NCBI GenBank assembly: GCA_028868995.1
Contig: JAGWTH010000005.1
Coordinates: 1 to 64,000 of the forward strand
Direction: 5' to 3'
From: Burkholderiales bacterium
GTDB taxonomy: Bacteria > Pseudomonadota > Gammaproteobacteria > Burkholderiales > Burkholderiaceae_C
DNA: 64,000 nucleotides
Below, piece by piece: positions 56,644-64,000 of the stretch. Numbering within the stretch: the stretch's first letter is position 1; every line of letters begins with the position of its first letter. A model generated the notes under the pieces. The model did no database searches, had not been told where the DNA came from, and worked only from the letters and a program-made list of their open reading frames with translations. The translations under genes and the position numbers were made by a program.

Positions 56644-57740
56644 GCGCCGGCTCCGCGCAGGCGCCGCCACAGCGGCTGCAGGCCCCAGTTGTTGTGCTGC
56701 TTGGCCAGCCAGAGCAGGGCCAGTCCGAAGGTGCCGCCGTGCAGGGCGGCCACGAAGCCGAGGAACGGGGCCCGGCCGGCGGCGATCCAGCCCTGGCCCA
56801 TGTTCAGCAGGTTGAAGTACACGACGAAGGCGAACAGGGCGAACACCAGGTTGCCGCTGCGGCCCACGCGCGGGTTGACGCTGGAGACGGTGACCGCCAG
56901 CAGCACGAAGTTCACCGCGGCCAGCGCCAGCCCGAGGCGCCAGGCAAACTCGCCCTGGTTGGGGGCGGTCGGCTCGCGCAGCAGGTCGAGGCTGGAGCGC
57001 GTGCGCGCCGGGCTCTTCTCGCCGGGCAGCAGGCTGTTCTCGCGCACGCGGGTGCCGTGCAGCTCGAACTCGCTGATGCGCAGGCCGTCGCCCTTGAGCG
57101 AGCTCTCCAGGCGCTGGCCGTTGGACAGCAGCAGGAACTGGTCGTTGCCGATGAATTCGATGCGGCCGCTGCGGGCGGAGGTGACGGTCTCCTTGTCGTT
57201 GTCGAGGGAGGAGATGAAGATGTTCCTGCCCGACTTGTTGTCCGGCGTGTCCTTGTCCAGGAAGAACACGCTGCGGCCGCCCTGCGATTCCTGGAACTGG
57301 CCGGGCGCCACCCGCTCGAGGTCGCCGCGGCGGCCGTAGCGGTCCTTCAGGTCCTGGGCCTGCTGGTTGGCCCAGGGCCAGGCCACCATGGCCAGCAGCG
57401 TGATGACCGCCAGCACCGGCCAGGCGAAGGCGAACAGGGGACGCACGAGGGCCGCGAGACCGCGGCCGGCGCTGAACCAGATGACCATCTCGCTGTCGCG
57501 GTACATGCGCGACAGGGTGCCCACGATCGAGATGAACAGCGACAGCGTCAGGATGGTGGGCAGGTAGCCCAGCACCGTGTAGCCCATCACCATCATCACT
57601 TCCTCGGGGTTGACGCTGCCGCGGCTGGCCAGGCTCAGCGTGCGGATCAGGGTCATGGTCATGACGATCGTGACCAGCACCACGAGCGAGGCCCCGAAAC
57701 TGCGGGCCAGCTCCTTGCGTAGGGTTGAATGGAATAACAT
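56640..57740 (-). CDS. lptF: LPS export permease LptF
   Basis: This 366-residue partner of LptG starts MLFHSTLRKELARSFG. It has N-terminal helices, a periplasmic domain and C-terminal helices (NLVFALFAFVVYFNLLN). The ATG at 57740 is the conserved start; an ATG at 57776 would overlap the divergent pepA promoter. The lptF/pepA divergence is widely conserved in proteobacteria. Confidence 0.94.
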   Translation of the reverse strand: MLFHSTLRKELARSFGASLVVLVTIVMTMTLIRTLSLASRGSVNPEEVMMVMGYTVLGYLPTILTLSLFISIVGTLSRMYRDSEMVIWFSAGRGLAALVRPLFAFAWPVLAVITLLAMVAWPWANQQAQDLKDRYGRRGDLERVAPGQFQESQGGRSVFFLDKDTPDNKSGRNIFISSLDNDKETVTSARSGRIEFIGNDQFLLLSNGQRLESSLKGDGLRISEFELHGTRVRENSLLPGEKSPARTRSSLDLLREPTAPNQGEFAWRLGLALAAVNFVLLAVTVSSVNPRVGRSGNLVFALFAFVVYFNLLNMGQGWIAAGRAPFLGFVAALHGGTFGLALLWLAKQHNNWGLQPLWRRLRGAGA

Positions 57741-57781
57741 CGGCGGCTTGCGGCGCGGCGCGCGCGGGAACGACAAGGATT

Positions 57782-59287
57782 ATGGACTTCGAACTCAAGA
57801 CCCTCGACCTGGCGGGTGCGGCCGGCGAGAAGACCGACGTGCTGCTGGTCCTGGTGACCGAGGGATTCCGGGCCGGCAAGGACCCGGTGTCCCGGCTGGT
57901 GCAGGCGGCCCTGCAGGCGGGCGACCTGGAGCCCAAGGCCGGCAAGCTGCTGCAGGCCTACCGGGCCGAGGGCATCGCCGCGACCCGCGTGCTCCTGGCC
58001 GGCGCCGGGGACGGCTCGGGCAGGAAGGTCCATGCCGCCGTCCAGGCGGCCGCCGGCGTGCTGCGGTCCTCCAAGGCGAAGAAGCTGGTCATCGCGCTGC
58101 CGGCCGGCAGCGGCGACGAGGCGGTGCGCGCCGCCGTCGTCGGCACGGCCGACAGCAGCTACGTGTACGTGGCCACCAAGTCCAAGCCGGAAGCGCGCGA
58201 GCTGAAGAAGGTGGTGGTCGGCGTGGCCGACGCGGCCGTCCACAAGGCGGCCTTCGCCCGGGCGCGGGCGGCGGCCATCGGCATCGAGTTCGCCCGCGAA
58301 CTGGGCAACCTGCCGCCCAACCACGCCACGCCGACGCGGCTGGGCGAAGAGGCCGGCAAGCTGGCCAAGGCCCACGGCCTGCATGCCGAGGTGCTGGGGC
58401 CGAAGGAAGTGGCCCGCATCGGCATGGGTTCCTTCCTGGCCGTGGCCAGGGGCTCGGCCCAGCCGCTGCGCTTCATCACGCTGCGCTACGACGGCGCCGG
58501 GCGGGGGCAGGCCCCGATCGTGCTGGTGGGCAAGGGCATCACCTTCGACACCGGCGGCATCTCCATCAAGCCGGCGGCCGAGATGGACGAGATGAAGTTC
58601 GACATGGGCGGCGCCGCCAGCGTGCTCGGGACCTTCCGGGCGCTCGCCGAACTGAAGCCGAGGCTCAACGTGGTGGGCCTGGTCCCGAGCTGCGAGAACA
58701 TGCCCGACGGCAGCGCCTACAAGCCCGGCGACATCCTCACCAGCCTCAGCGGCCAGACCATCGAGGTGCTGAACACCGATGCCGAGGGGCGGCTGATCCT
58801 GTGCGACGCGCTGACCTACGCCGAGCGCTTCAAGCCGCGCGCGGTGATCGACATCGCCACGCTGACCGGTGCGTGCGTGATCGCGCTGGGGGCCGTGCGC
58901 AGCGGCCTGTTCGCCAGCGACGACCAGCTGGCGCAGCAGCTCCTGGCCGCGGGCGACGCGGCGCTGGACCCCTGCTGGCGCATGCCCCTGGACGAGGAAT
59001 ACGCCGAGGGACTGAAGACGAATTTCGCCGACGTGGCCAACGTCGCGGGCCGCGCCGGCGGCGCGGTGACGGCGGCCAAGTTCCTGCAGCGGTTCGCGCA
59101 GGAGTACCCGTGGGCCCACCTCGACGTGGCCGGCACGGCCTGGAAGGGCGGGGCGGGCAAGGGGGCGACCGGGCGGCCGGTGGGCCTGCTGCTCGAGTAC
59201 CTGCTGGCGCAGGAAGGCGCCGCGGCCGGCGCGGCCGCGCCGGGCCGGGCCAAGGCAGCCAAGGGCAAGTCCAGGGCCCGCGCCTGA
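57782..59287 (+). CDS. pepA: Leucyl aminopeptidase PepA
   Basis: This 501-residue M17 aminopeptidase has two metal sites: GKGITFDTGGISIKP (Lys, Asp), MKFDMGGAASV (Asp) and NTDAEGRLILCDAL (Asp, Glu), with the downstream bicarbonate Arg in EGRL. The Ala/Lys-rich last 25 residues (GRAKAAKGKSRARA) extend past the usual C-terminus. It diverges from lptF and lies 9 bp before holC. Confidence 0.96.
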   Translation: MDFELKTLDLAGAAGEKTDVLLVLVTEGFRAGKDPVSRLVQAALQAGDLEPKAGKLLQAYRAEGIAATRVLLAGAGDGSGRKVHAAVQAAAGVLRSSKAKKLVIALPAGSGDEAVRAAVVGTADSSYVYVATKSKPEARELKKVVVGVADAAVHKAAFARARAAAIGIEFARELGNLPPNHATPTRLGEEAGKLAKAHGLHAEVLGPKEVARIGMGSFLAVARGSAQPLRFITLRYDGAGRGQAPIVLVGKGITFDTGGISIKPAAEMDEMKFDMGGAASVLGTFRALAELKPRLNVVGLVPSCENMPDGSAYKPGDILTSLSGQTIEVLNTDAEGRLILCDALTYAERFKPRAVIDIATLTGACVIALGAVRSGLFASDDQLAQQLLAAGDAALDPCWRMPLDEEYAEGLKTNFADVANVAGRAGGAVTAAKFLQRFAQEYPWAHLDVAGTAWKGGAGKGATGRPVGLLLEYLLAQEGAAAGAAAPGRAKAAKGKSRARA

Positions 59288-59296
59288 GCCTCCGGC

Positions 59297-59734
59297 ATGA
59301 CCGAGGTCGCCTTCCACTTCAACGTCCCGGACAAGCTGGGATACGCCTGCCGGCTGGTGCGCAAGGCCACCGGCGCCGGCGCGCGCGTGGTGGTCACCGG
59401 CGACGCCGACCTGCTGCGGTCCCTGGACCAGTTGCTGTGGACCTTCTCCGCGCTCGAGTTCGTCCCCCACTGCCACGCCGCCGCGGCCGACGCTCGCACG
59501 CTGGCCGCCTCGCCCGTGGTGCTGGCGGATTCGCCGCGGTCCACGCCGCACCATCAGGTTCTGGTCAGCCTCGGCAGCCAGATGCCCGAAGGTTTCGAAC
59601 GCTTCGAGCGGCTGATCGAGCTGGTGGCGCGCGACGACGGGGACCGGCAGCAGGCACGGGCCCGGTGGAAGCACTACGCCGACCGCGGCTACGCGATCAA
59701 GACGCACGACCTCGGTGCGAAGGAGACCGGCTGA
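59297..59734 (+). CDS. holC: DNA polymerase III chi subunit
   Basis: This 145-residue HolC protein begins TEVAFHFNVPDKLGYACRL and has VVVTGDADLLRSLDQLLWTF, typical of chi. Chi links the clamp loader to single-stranded DNA-binding protein. It follows pepA as in many proteobacteria. Its TGA overlaps the next ATG by one base (TGATG). Confidence 0.92.
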   Translation: MTEVAFHFNVPDKLGYACRLVRKATGAGARVVVTGDADLLRSLDQLLWTFSALEFVPHCHAAAADARTLAASPVVLADSPRSTPHHQVLVSLGSQMPEGFERFERLIELVARDDGDRQQARARWKHYADRGYAIKTHDLGAKETG

Positions 59735-60048
59735 TGGCCAACCGACCACCGCCCCGGTTCGTGCCCACCTTGACGGAGGTGGTGCATTCCGGACCCGTGC
59801 CGCTGGCGCCCGCGGCCGCCGGCGCGGGACCTTCGCAGGACCCGCTGGCGCTGCGCGTGCTGCAGAGGGTGGACCTGGTGCTGGATCGACGGCTTCGCGA
59901 GGAGATCGCCACCGTGGTGCTGGAACAGACCGGCGCGCTGGTGCCCCTGCTGCGCGAGCGGCTCGAGTCCGTGGTGCGCGAAGTGGTGGCGGAAGCCGTC
60001 GCCGACGAGATGCAGGCGCGTCAACGCAGCGGGCCTTCGGGCGTTTGA
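59734..60048 (+). CDS. Small conserved protein downstream of holC
   Basis: This 104-residue protein has a proline-rich start (ANRPPPRFVPTLTEVVH), an Ala/Gly linker and a helical C-terminal half (LVLDRRLREEIATVVLEQTGALVPLLRE split over residues 47-76). The position and opening resemble the DUF2486 proteins found after holC in Burkholderiales. Function unknown. It is translationally coupled to holC. Confidence 0.75.
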   Translation: MANRPPPRFVPTLTEVVHSGPVPLAPAAAGAGPSQDPLALRVLQRVDLVLDRRLREEIATVVLEQTGALVPLLRERLESVVREVVAEAVADEMQARQRSGPSGV

Positions 60049-60214
60049 AGGCTCAGCTTCGCGGGTGCGCGGCACGCGCGCGGCGAGTGGCTCGGGCAGC
60101 GCGCGCGACCTAGACCTTTCCCTATGGTTCGGGCCTGGAAATTGCGTTAGCCTCGCGCCCGTTGAGAAACAACAAACGGACCTCAACCCTTTTCACGAAA
60201 TCGGAGTCTCCTCT

Positions 60215-61342
60215 ATGCAATTCAAACTCAAAGTGACGGCCGCGGTGGCGATCGCCGCGCTCTGCGGTGCCGCCGCTGCCCAGGACCTGGTCGTCAAGAT
60301 CGGCCACGTCGCCCCGATGTCGGGCCCGCAGGCGCACTACGGCAAGGACAACGAGAACGGCGTCCGCATGGCCATCGAGGACCTCAACGCCAAGGGCATC
60401 ACCATCGGCGGCAAGAAGGCCAAGTTCGAGATCGAGGCGGAGGACGACGCCGCCGACCCGAAGCAGGGCACGGCCGCGGCGCAGAAGCTGTGCGACGCCA
60501 AGGTCGCCGGCGTGGTCGGCCACCTGAACTCGGGCACCACGATCCCGGCCTCCAAGGTCTACCATGATTGCGGCATCCCGCACATCACCGGCGCCGCCAC
60601 CAACCCCGACCTGACCAAGCCGGGCTACGACACCACCTACCGCATCATCGCCAACGACAACGCGCTGGGCGCCGCGCTGGCTGTCTACGCCGCCGACAAG
60701 CTGCACCTGAAGAAGGTCGCGGTCGTGGACGACCGCACGGCCTACGGCCAGGGCGTCGCCGAGGTGTTCAAGAAGACCGCGCTGGCCAAGGGCATGCAGG
60801 TCGTCGACCAGCAGTACACCAACGACAAGGCCACGGACTTCATGGCCATCCTGACGGCCATCAAGGCCAAGAACCCCGACGCCATCTTCTACGGCGGCAT
60901 GGACACGCAAGCCGGCCCGATGCTGCGCCAGATGGAGCAGCTGGGGATGGAGAAGGTCAAGTTCTTCGGCGGCGACGGCATCTGCACCACCGAGATCGCC
61001 AAGCTGTCCGGCGGCGCCAAGACGCTGAACAACGTGGTCTGCGCCGAGGGCGGCGTCGCCATCGACAAGATGCCTGGCGGCAAGGCCTGGAAGGCCCGCT
61101 ACGACGCCAAGTATCCCGGCCAGTTCCAGATCTACAGCCCCTACACCTACGACGCCACCTTCGTGCTGGCCGACGCGATGCAGCGCGCTGGTTCGATCGA
61201 CCCCAAGAAGTACATCCCCTTCCTGAAGAAGACGAACTTCAAGGGCGTCACCGCCACCATCCAGTTCGAGCCCAATGGCGAACTGAAGAACGCGCAAGTC
61301 ACCCTGTCGACCTACAAGGACGGCAAGAAGACCCCGATGTAA
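60215..61342 (+). CDS. Branched-chain amino-acid ABC transporter substrate-binding protein
   Basis: This 375-residue Leu/Ile/Val-type binding protein has a Sec signal (QFKLKVTAAVAIAALCGAAAA), then LVVKIGHVAPMSGPQAHYGKD, VVGHLNSGTTIPAS and DDRTAYGQGVAEVFKK. No transporter genes adjoin it. The 166-bp leader includes TTGCGT (60143) without a clear -10. The ATG follows GGAGTCTCCTCT. A strong terminator follows 32 bp downstream, so the gene is monocistronic and probably highly expressed. Confidence 0.94.
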   Translation: MQFKLKVTAAVAIAALCGAAAAQDLVVKIGHVAPMSGPQAHYGKDNENGVRMAIEDLNAKGITIGGKKAKFEIEAEDDAADPKQGTAAAQKLCDAKVAGVVGHLNSGTTIPASKVYHDCGIPHITGAATNPDLTKPGYDTTYRIIANDNALGAALAVYAADKLHLKKVAVVDDRTAYGQGVAEVFKKTALAKGMQVVDQQYTNDKATDFMAILTAIKAKNPDAIFYGGMDTQAGPMLRQMEQLGMEKVKFFGGDGICTTEIAKLSGGAKTLNNVVCAEGGVAIDKMPGGKAWKARYDAKYPGQFQIYSPYTYDATFVLADAMQRAGSIDPKKYIPFLKKTNFKGVTATIQFEPNGELKNAQVTLSTYKDGKKTPM

Positions 61343-61374
61343 ACCGGCGGCGCGCGGCCTGGCCGCGCCTCGCG

Positions 61375-61399
61375 AAGGCCGCCTCCGGGCGGCCTTTTT
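61375..61399 (+). terminator. Rho-independent terminator
   Basis: AAGGCCGCC and GGCGGCCTT pair perfectly over nine bases around TCCG and are followed by TTT. It terminates the binding-protein gene. A second G/C-rich hairpin lies just before it at about 61352-61368. Confidence 0.9.
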
Positions 61400-61487
61400 C
61401 TTGGTGCCTCACCCTGGGGCCGGACGAGGCAGCGATGCTGTTGGCGATTCCTCAGCCTGCGGGCCGGGGCAGGGGCATCGCGTGCGC

Positions 61488-61493
61488 TACAAT
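61488..61493 (+). promoter_or_regulatory. -10-like box of tRNA-Ser
   Basis: TACAAT lies 12 bases before the tRNA 5' end. No good -35 hexamer is visible at 16-18 bp spacing. Confidence 0.45.
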
Positions 61494-61505
61494 CGCAGGC
61501 TTGCT

Positions 61506-61600
<95 letters not shown>

Positions 61601-61659
61601 CCAGGCCACTGTAAAAGCCCTGGAAAATCAACGAGTTGGAAGTGGACAGTGAAGACCAC

Positions 61660-61682
61660 TTCCCCCACGCTCTTCCCCCACG
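61660..61682 (+). repeat. Left pair of candidate integrase arm sites
   Basis: TTCCCCCACG occurs at 61660-61669 and 61673-61682, a 13-bp period. The right pair at 62197-62219 has exactly the same sequence and period. Matched short repeats just inside each att site are typical of arm-type binding sites for tyrosine recombinases. Confidence 0.65.
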
Positions 61683-61787
61683 CCCAACATCGAGAACACG
61701 GCCCCAAGCGGGTACGCCGTTCGCCTGTCCGCTGCTCGAGAAAAAACAGGGCACCCGTTAGGGCACCCTGTAGGTCTTCGCTGTGGA

Positions 61788-62162
61788 TCAGCGAGCGGCC
61801 AGCTTCGACAAGGCCACCCACGGCCCGCTGGCAGTCTTCACCATCACCTCCCCGGTAGTCGGGTCCACGCCGGACTGCAGGCCCGTAGCGGCCAGCTTCG
61901 CGCTCATGGCCTCATGGGTCTGGTGGGCCTTGTTGCGCTTCCACTCGAGGGCCTCCTCGAGGACCGCATCGGTCTGGCCCTCGGCCTTGCGTAGCTGTGC
62001 CTTCCACAAGGCCACGACGGGGGCGGCGAGGGCTTCTGCCCGGCGCTTGTCAGGGGTGCCCAGCGACTGCAGGAACTTGGCCTTCCCGACCTTCTCCTGC
62101 AGCTTCGGTGGGACCTTCAAGGTGGCGTACCAGAGGTTTCGGCGCTTCTCGATGTGCGGCAT
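61788..62162 (-). pseudogene. Truncated tyrosine-integrase N-terminus
   Basis: This 124-residue product begins MPHIEKRRNLWYATLKVPPK and continues KFLQSLGTPDKRRAEALA. That is the N-terminal arm-binding module seen in phage-type tyrosine recombinases (DUF6538-like). A helical stretch follows, and the frame then stops at 61788. The core-binding and catalytic domains with the R-H-R-Y residues are absent. It is either a dead fragment or a small DNA-binding protein that could still bind the arm sites. It is transcribed towards the tRNA. Confidence 0.75.
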
Positions 62163-62196
62163 GGGGGCCCTTCCGTGGAGCCCCGAGTCTACTGTC

Positions 62197-62219
62197 TTCC
62201 CCCACGTTTTTCCCCCACG
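62197..62219 (+). repeat. Right pair of candidate integrase arm sites
   Basis: TTCCCCCACG at 62197-62206 and 62210-62219, again 13 bp apart. The pair lies 35 bp upstream of the truncated integrase start, so Int binding here could also regulate its own gene. Confidence 0.65.
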
Positions 62220-62273
62220 ATTGAGGTCAATTCTCCCTCTCACACAGGGGAAAGTGGGTGATTGGGCGGAATG

Positions 62274-62294
62274 TCCCGCCCTCTCCGCCAGTGT
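62274..62294 (+). repeat. Right attachment site (attR)
   Basis: An exact copy of the 21 bp at 61580-61600, including 17 bases of the tRNA-Ser 3' end with CCA. The following TCCGGCCACTGTAAGCGTCC is a diverged copy of the sequence after attL. It has no tRNA body. Confidence 0.85.
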
Positions 62295-62307
62295 TCCGGC
62301 CACTGTA

Positions 62308-62692
62308 AGCGTCCCGGAAGACCCATCGCCTGGGTTTGGAGACTCGGCTCTCCATCGGCCCCAGCTCCCTTTCCCTCACGCCGTTTCCCGTTCGCGCGCC
62401 ATCGACAGGCCGACTTGCGGCTGCGCGCTCCACGAACTGGTGGTCCGACCCGGGCAAGGAGGCCGGCCCGGCAAGCAGGGCCTGGTACCAGAAAGTCCGC
62501 GACAGCAACTCCGGGAAGCCGAGGCCCATGCCCTGCAGCCTCTCCCGCGCGCCAGCGGAATTCATGTTCGAGGGAAACATCGCGTCCCGGTCCGGCGGGA
62601 CGTGATGCCGCTTGAGGTGAGGAAGGCCATGCCGTCGCAGGCCCGGCCGGGTCGTGCAGGGGCATCGAACGGGCCGGTTCGGTCTTTCCGCG
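62308..62692. other. Stretch without a supportable gene
   Basis: These 385 bp lie between attR and the A+T-rich repeat array. Open frames exist on both strands, but their compositions are Arg/Pro-rich in the way of spurious frames in G/C-rich DNA, and none has a convincing start or family pattern. It may be decayed element or flanking DNA. Confidence 0.5.
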
Positions 62693-62774
62693 ACTGTCTA
62701 AGTGAAATTTAGACAGATAGACAGAAAGATTAGACAGATGAATCTACGTAGACAGATGAATTCGAGTCTGTCTA
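62693..62774. repeat. Array of TAGACAGA repeats in A+T-rich DNA
   Basis: TAGACAGA begins at 62710, 62718, 62731 and 62749, and its exact reverse complement TCTGTCTA lies at 62767-62774. ACTGTCTA, one base different, is at 62693 and again at 62863. A TCTACGTAGA palindrome lies at 62743-62752. Bases 62701-62800 contain only 34 G+C (counted by eye) in an otherwise very G/C-rich window. The arrangement looks like iterons or a multi-site operator. Confidence 0.7.
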
Positions 62775-62831
62775 CGAGTAAATATCCTTTTTTGACAATG
62801 ACTTAGAGAGTCTCTGGCGGAGGGGTGTTGC

Positions 62832-62889
62832 ATTGTCCAGACAATCTTGACAGTCATCATTGACTGTCTATTGCCTCAACTGTACAGTT
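62832..62889. promoter_or_regulatory. Three palindromes and promoter-like boxes before the MerR-type gene
   Basis: ATTGTCCAGACAAT (62832-62845), GACAGTCATCATTGACTGTC (62849-62868) and AACTGTACAGTT (62878-62889) are all perfect palindromes. The second overlaps a consensus TTGACA (62847-62852), which has TATTGC 16 bp downstream (62869-62874) as a possible -10. Another TTGACA is at 62792. Binding at the middle site would block the promoter; spaced sites are typical of autoregulated MerR- or TetR-like genes. Confidence 0.6.
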
Positions 62890-62918
62890 GCCCTCAACAG
62901 TCTATCCACGGGGCACTC

Positions 62919-64000
62919 TTGCTCACCAGCAAAGAGATCATCGAGAGGACCGGCATCTCGCGTGCCACTCTCAACAACTACATCGCCAGCGGCCTGGTGC
63001 CGCGGCCCCAGGTCCTGCCGCCGGGGCCGGAGCATGGCGCTGCGCCCCGCATCGGCTATTTCCCGGACGACACGGTCGCGCGGGTGGAGGAGATCCAGCG
63101 GCTGAAGGCCCAGGGCTGGAGCATTGCGCGCATCGCGGGACACCTGGTGGCGCAGCCGCCCGTGCAGGCCCCTGCCGGCCGCCCGGGTGTCCCCCCGCCG
63201 GCACCGGTGACCCCCGTGGCTGCCGCCGCTGCCGCGGCCGGCCGCGCGGAGCCAGGCGCCGCCCCGCCGCTGACCCTCGGCCTGCCGTCCGGCGAGGTGG
63301 GGCATCCCGCCTACCTGGTCGACAACGCGTTCCGGATCACCTGGGCCAACGATGAGGCCCGGGCCGATTCGCTGTCCCCGCTGTCCCCGCTGGTCCGGCG
63401 CGCCGCGCCGCGGGGCGAAAGCGTCCTGAGCCCGCTGCTGGCCATCGCCGCCGACCCGGTCGGCGAGGCGATCCTTCGTTTTCACCTGCTGGTGGCCCAG
63501 GCACGCGGTGCCACCGCAGGCTCCTTGTTCCGCGGTCTGGCGCCCCAGGAGGCGTCCCGCTTGCAGGGCCTGTTCGACACCTTGCGCCCCGGTGAAGCCG
63601 GCCTGCTGATGCAGGCGGGCATTCCCGCGGGCGGCGGCTTGCCGGCCCGCACGGTCTATGCGGTGCAGTTCCGCGAAGGGGTGCTGTTCGCCTATGCGGC
63701 CCAGGACGAGTCGGGCTCCGTGGCGGTGCCCGTGCCCGCGCGCAGGCCGGTCGCCGCCCCGGCGGTCACCCCGGTGGCCGTCCTGGTGAGCACCCTGCAG
63801 GACGCCGGCGGCCTGTGGGTGCGGCTGTCCGCGCAGGAATATTTTGAACTGCTCAACGAGATCTGGGCCGAGCTGGACCAGATCTTCCGCCTGCACCGCG
63901 GCCGGGCCGGCCCGCAAGGCGGGGAGCTGCTGGTCTGCTACTTCCTGCCGCAGGCGGGCAGCAGCCACCTCTGGAACGCCCTGGCCGCCGCGCACCGGGT
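62919..64000 (+). CDS. MerR-type HTH protein with C-terminal cyclase-like domain (3' end outside window)
   Basis: The frame is open for 360 codons from a TTG at 62919 to the window end; another in-frame TTG is at 62871. Residues 1-75 form a MerR-type helix-turn-helix (LTSKEIIERTGISRATLNNY, then a second helix with VEEIQRLKAQGWS). An Ala/Pro linker of about 40 residues follows. A PAS-like sensor segment (GHPAYLVDNAFRITWANDEA) begins at about 127. From about 285 the pattern VAVLVSTLQD...YFELLNEIWAELDQIFRLHRG resembles the start of a class III cyclase domain, without the metal-binding Asp residues. Codon use is typical of the genome. The dense operator region upstream suggests autoregulation. 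Confidence 0.72.
   Translation, partial: MLTSKEIIERTGISRATLNNYIASGLVPRPQVLPPGPEHGAAPRIGYFPDDTVARVEEIQRLKAQGWSIARIAGHLVAQPPVQAPAGRPGVPPPAPVTPVAAAAAAAGRAEPGAAPPLTLGLPSGEVGHPAYLVDNAFRITWANDEARADSLSPLSPLVRRAAPRGESVLSPLLAIAADPVGEAILRFHLLVAQARGATAGSLFRGLAPQEASRLQGLFDTLRPGEAGLLMQAGIPAGGGLPARTVYAVQFREGVLFAYAAQDESGSVAVPVPARRPVAAPAVTPVAVLVSTLQDAGGLWVRLSAQEYFELLNEIWAELDQIFRLHRGRAGPQGGELLVCYFLPQAGSSHLWNALAAAHR

Noticed and set aside
62262-62615. Plus-strand open frame of about 117 codons after attR
   Set aside because: Arg/Pro/Ala-rich, starts within the attachment sequence, and lacks a ribosome site or family pattern.
62693-62774. TAGACAGA repeats as a CRISPR array
   Set aside because: Units are only 8 bp, spacing is irregular (8, 13 and 18 bp) and one copy is inverted; there are no unique spacers of constant length and no cas genes.
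62868-63995. 375-codon minus-strand frame opposite the MerR-type gene
   Set aside because: The plus strand shows a clear helix-turn-helix and G/C-biased wobble positions, and the minus frame has no motif. It is a shadow of the plus-strand gene, which itself lacks an ATG.

Overview
The window is high-GC, densely packed bacterial DNA. Gene content and order point to a betaproteobacterium of the family Comamonadaceae, probably close to Ramlibacter or Variovorax. The evidence is the hflX-hflK-hflC-(DUF2065)-hisZ-purA order, a stand-alone HisZ, the lptG-lptF/pepA-holC arrangement, betaproteobacterial fatty-acid and sulfate genes, and three dispersed C/G-rich repeats of the kind common in that family. 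No database was available, so all names rest on reading motifs and gene order.

Bases 1-6604 carry housekeeping genes: HflX (5' end cut off), HflK/HflC, a small membrane protein, HisZ, PurA and a phosphoribosyltransferase. Bases 6609-12645 hold an unrecognised protein, a MetC-like lyase, a DUF2189 membrane protein, MnmH, a TesA-like esterase, a YbbA-like ATPase and RlmB. Bases 12689-15676 are one minus-strand operon encoding a MarR-GNAT fusion, an EamA exporter and two half-size chromate-transporter proteins. Bases 15727-20818 hold beta-oxidation genes: thiolase and a FadB-type multienzyme on the minus strand, with an acyl-CoA dehydrogenase divergent from them. A glyoxalase-fold protein follows.

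Bases 20831-30878 contain a J-domain membrane protein, a sugar-acid-type IlvD/Edd dehydratase, an atypical FtsH-like protease, a DUF2059 protein, a 776-residue DUF2868/DUF3482-like fusion, a secreted proline-rich protein, an exonuclease III and a nucleotide-cyclase-like protein. Bases 30973-37993 hold a flavin monooxygenase with a DUF2783-like partner, a YgiQ-type radical SAM protein, a CaiB/BaiF CoA-transferase, and pobA with a divergent IclR regulator. Bases 38070-41950 are the sulfate importer sbp-cysT-cysW-cysA. DsbB, a DUF347 membrane protein, two stress or detoxification hydrolases, ArgA, a degenerate GGDEF protein and the large helicase HrpA follow.

Bases 52268-60048 hold an odd Rieske-like Tat protein, a YbdL-type aminotransferase, a CysB-type regulator, CbiX, LptG/LptF, PepA, HolC and a small protein. 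Next come a branched-chain amino-acid binding protein and a strong terminator.

The last 2.5 kb is the least ordinary part. A tRNA-Ser(GGA) is followed by a 694-bp remnant of an integrative element. It has a 21-bp duplication of the tRNA 3' end, two matched pairs of TTCCCCCACG decamers and only the N-terminal part of an integrase. Beyond it an A+T-rich stretch carries an array of TAGACAGA repeats and three perfect palindromes. This stretch leads into a TTG-initiated gene, open at the window end, that joins a MerR-type helix-turn-helix to a cyclase-like domain.
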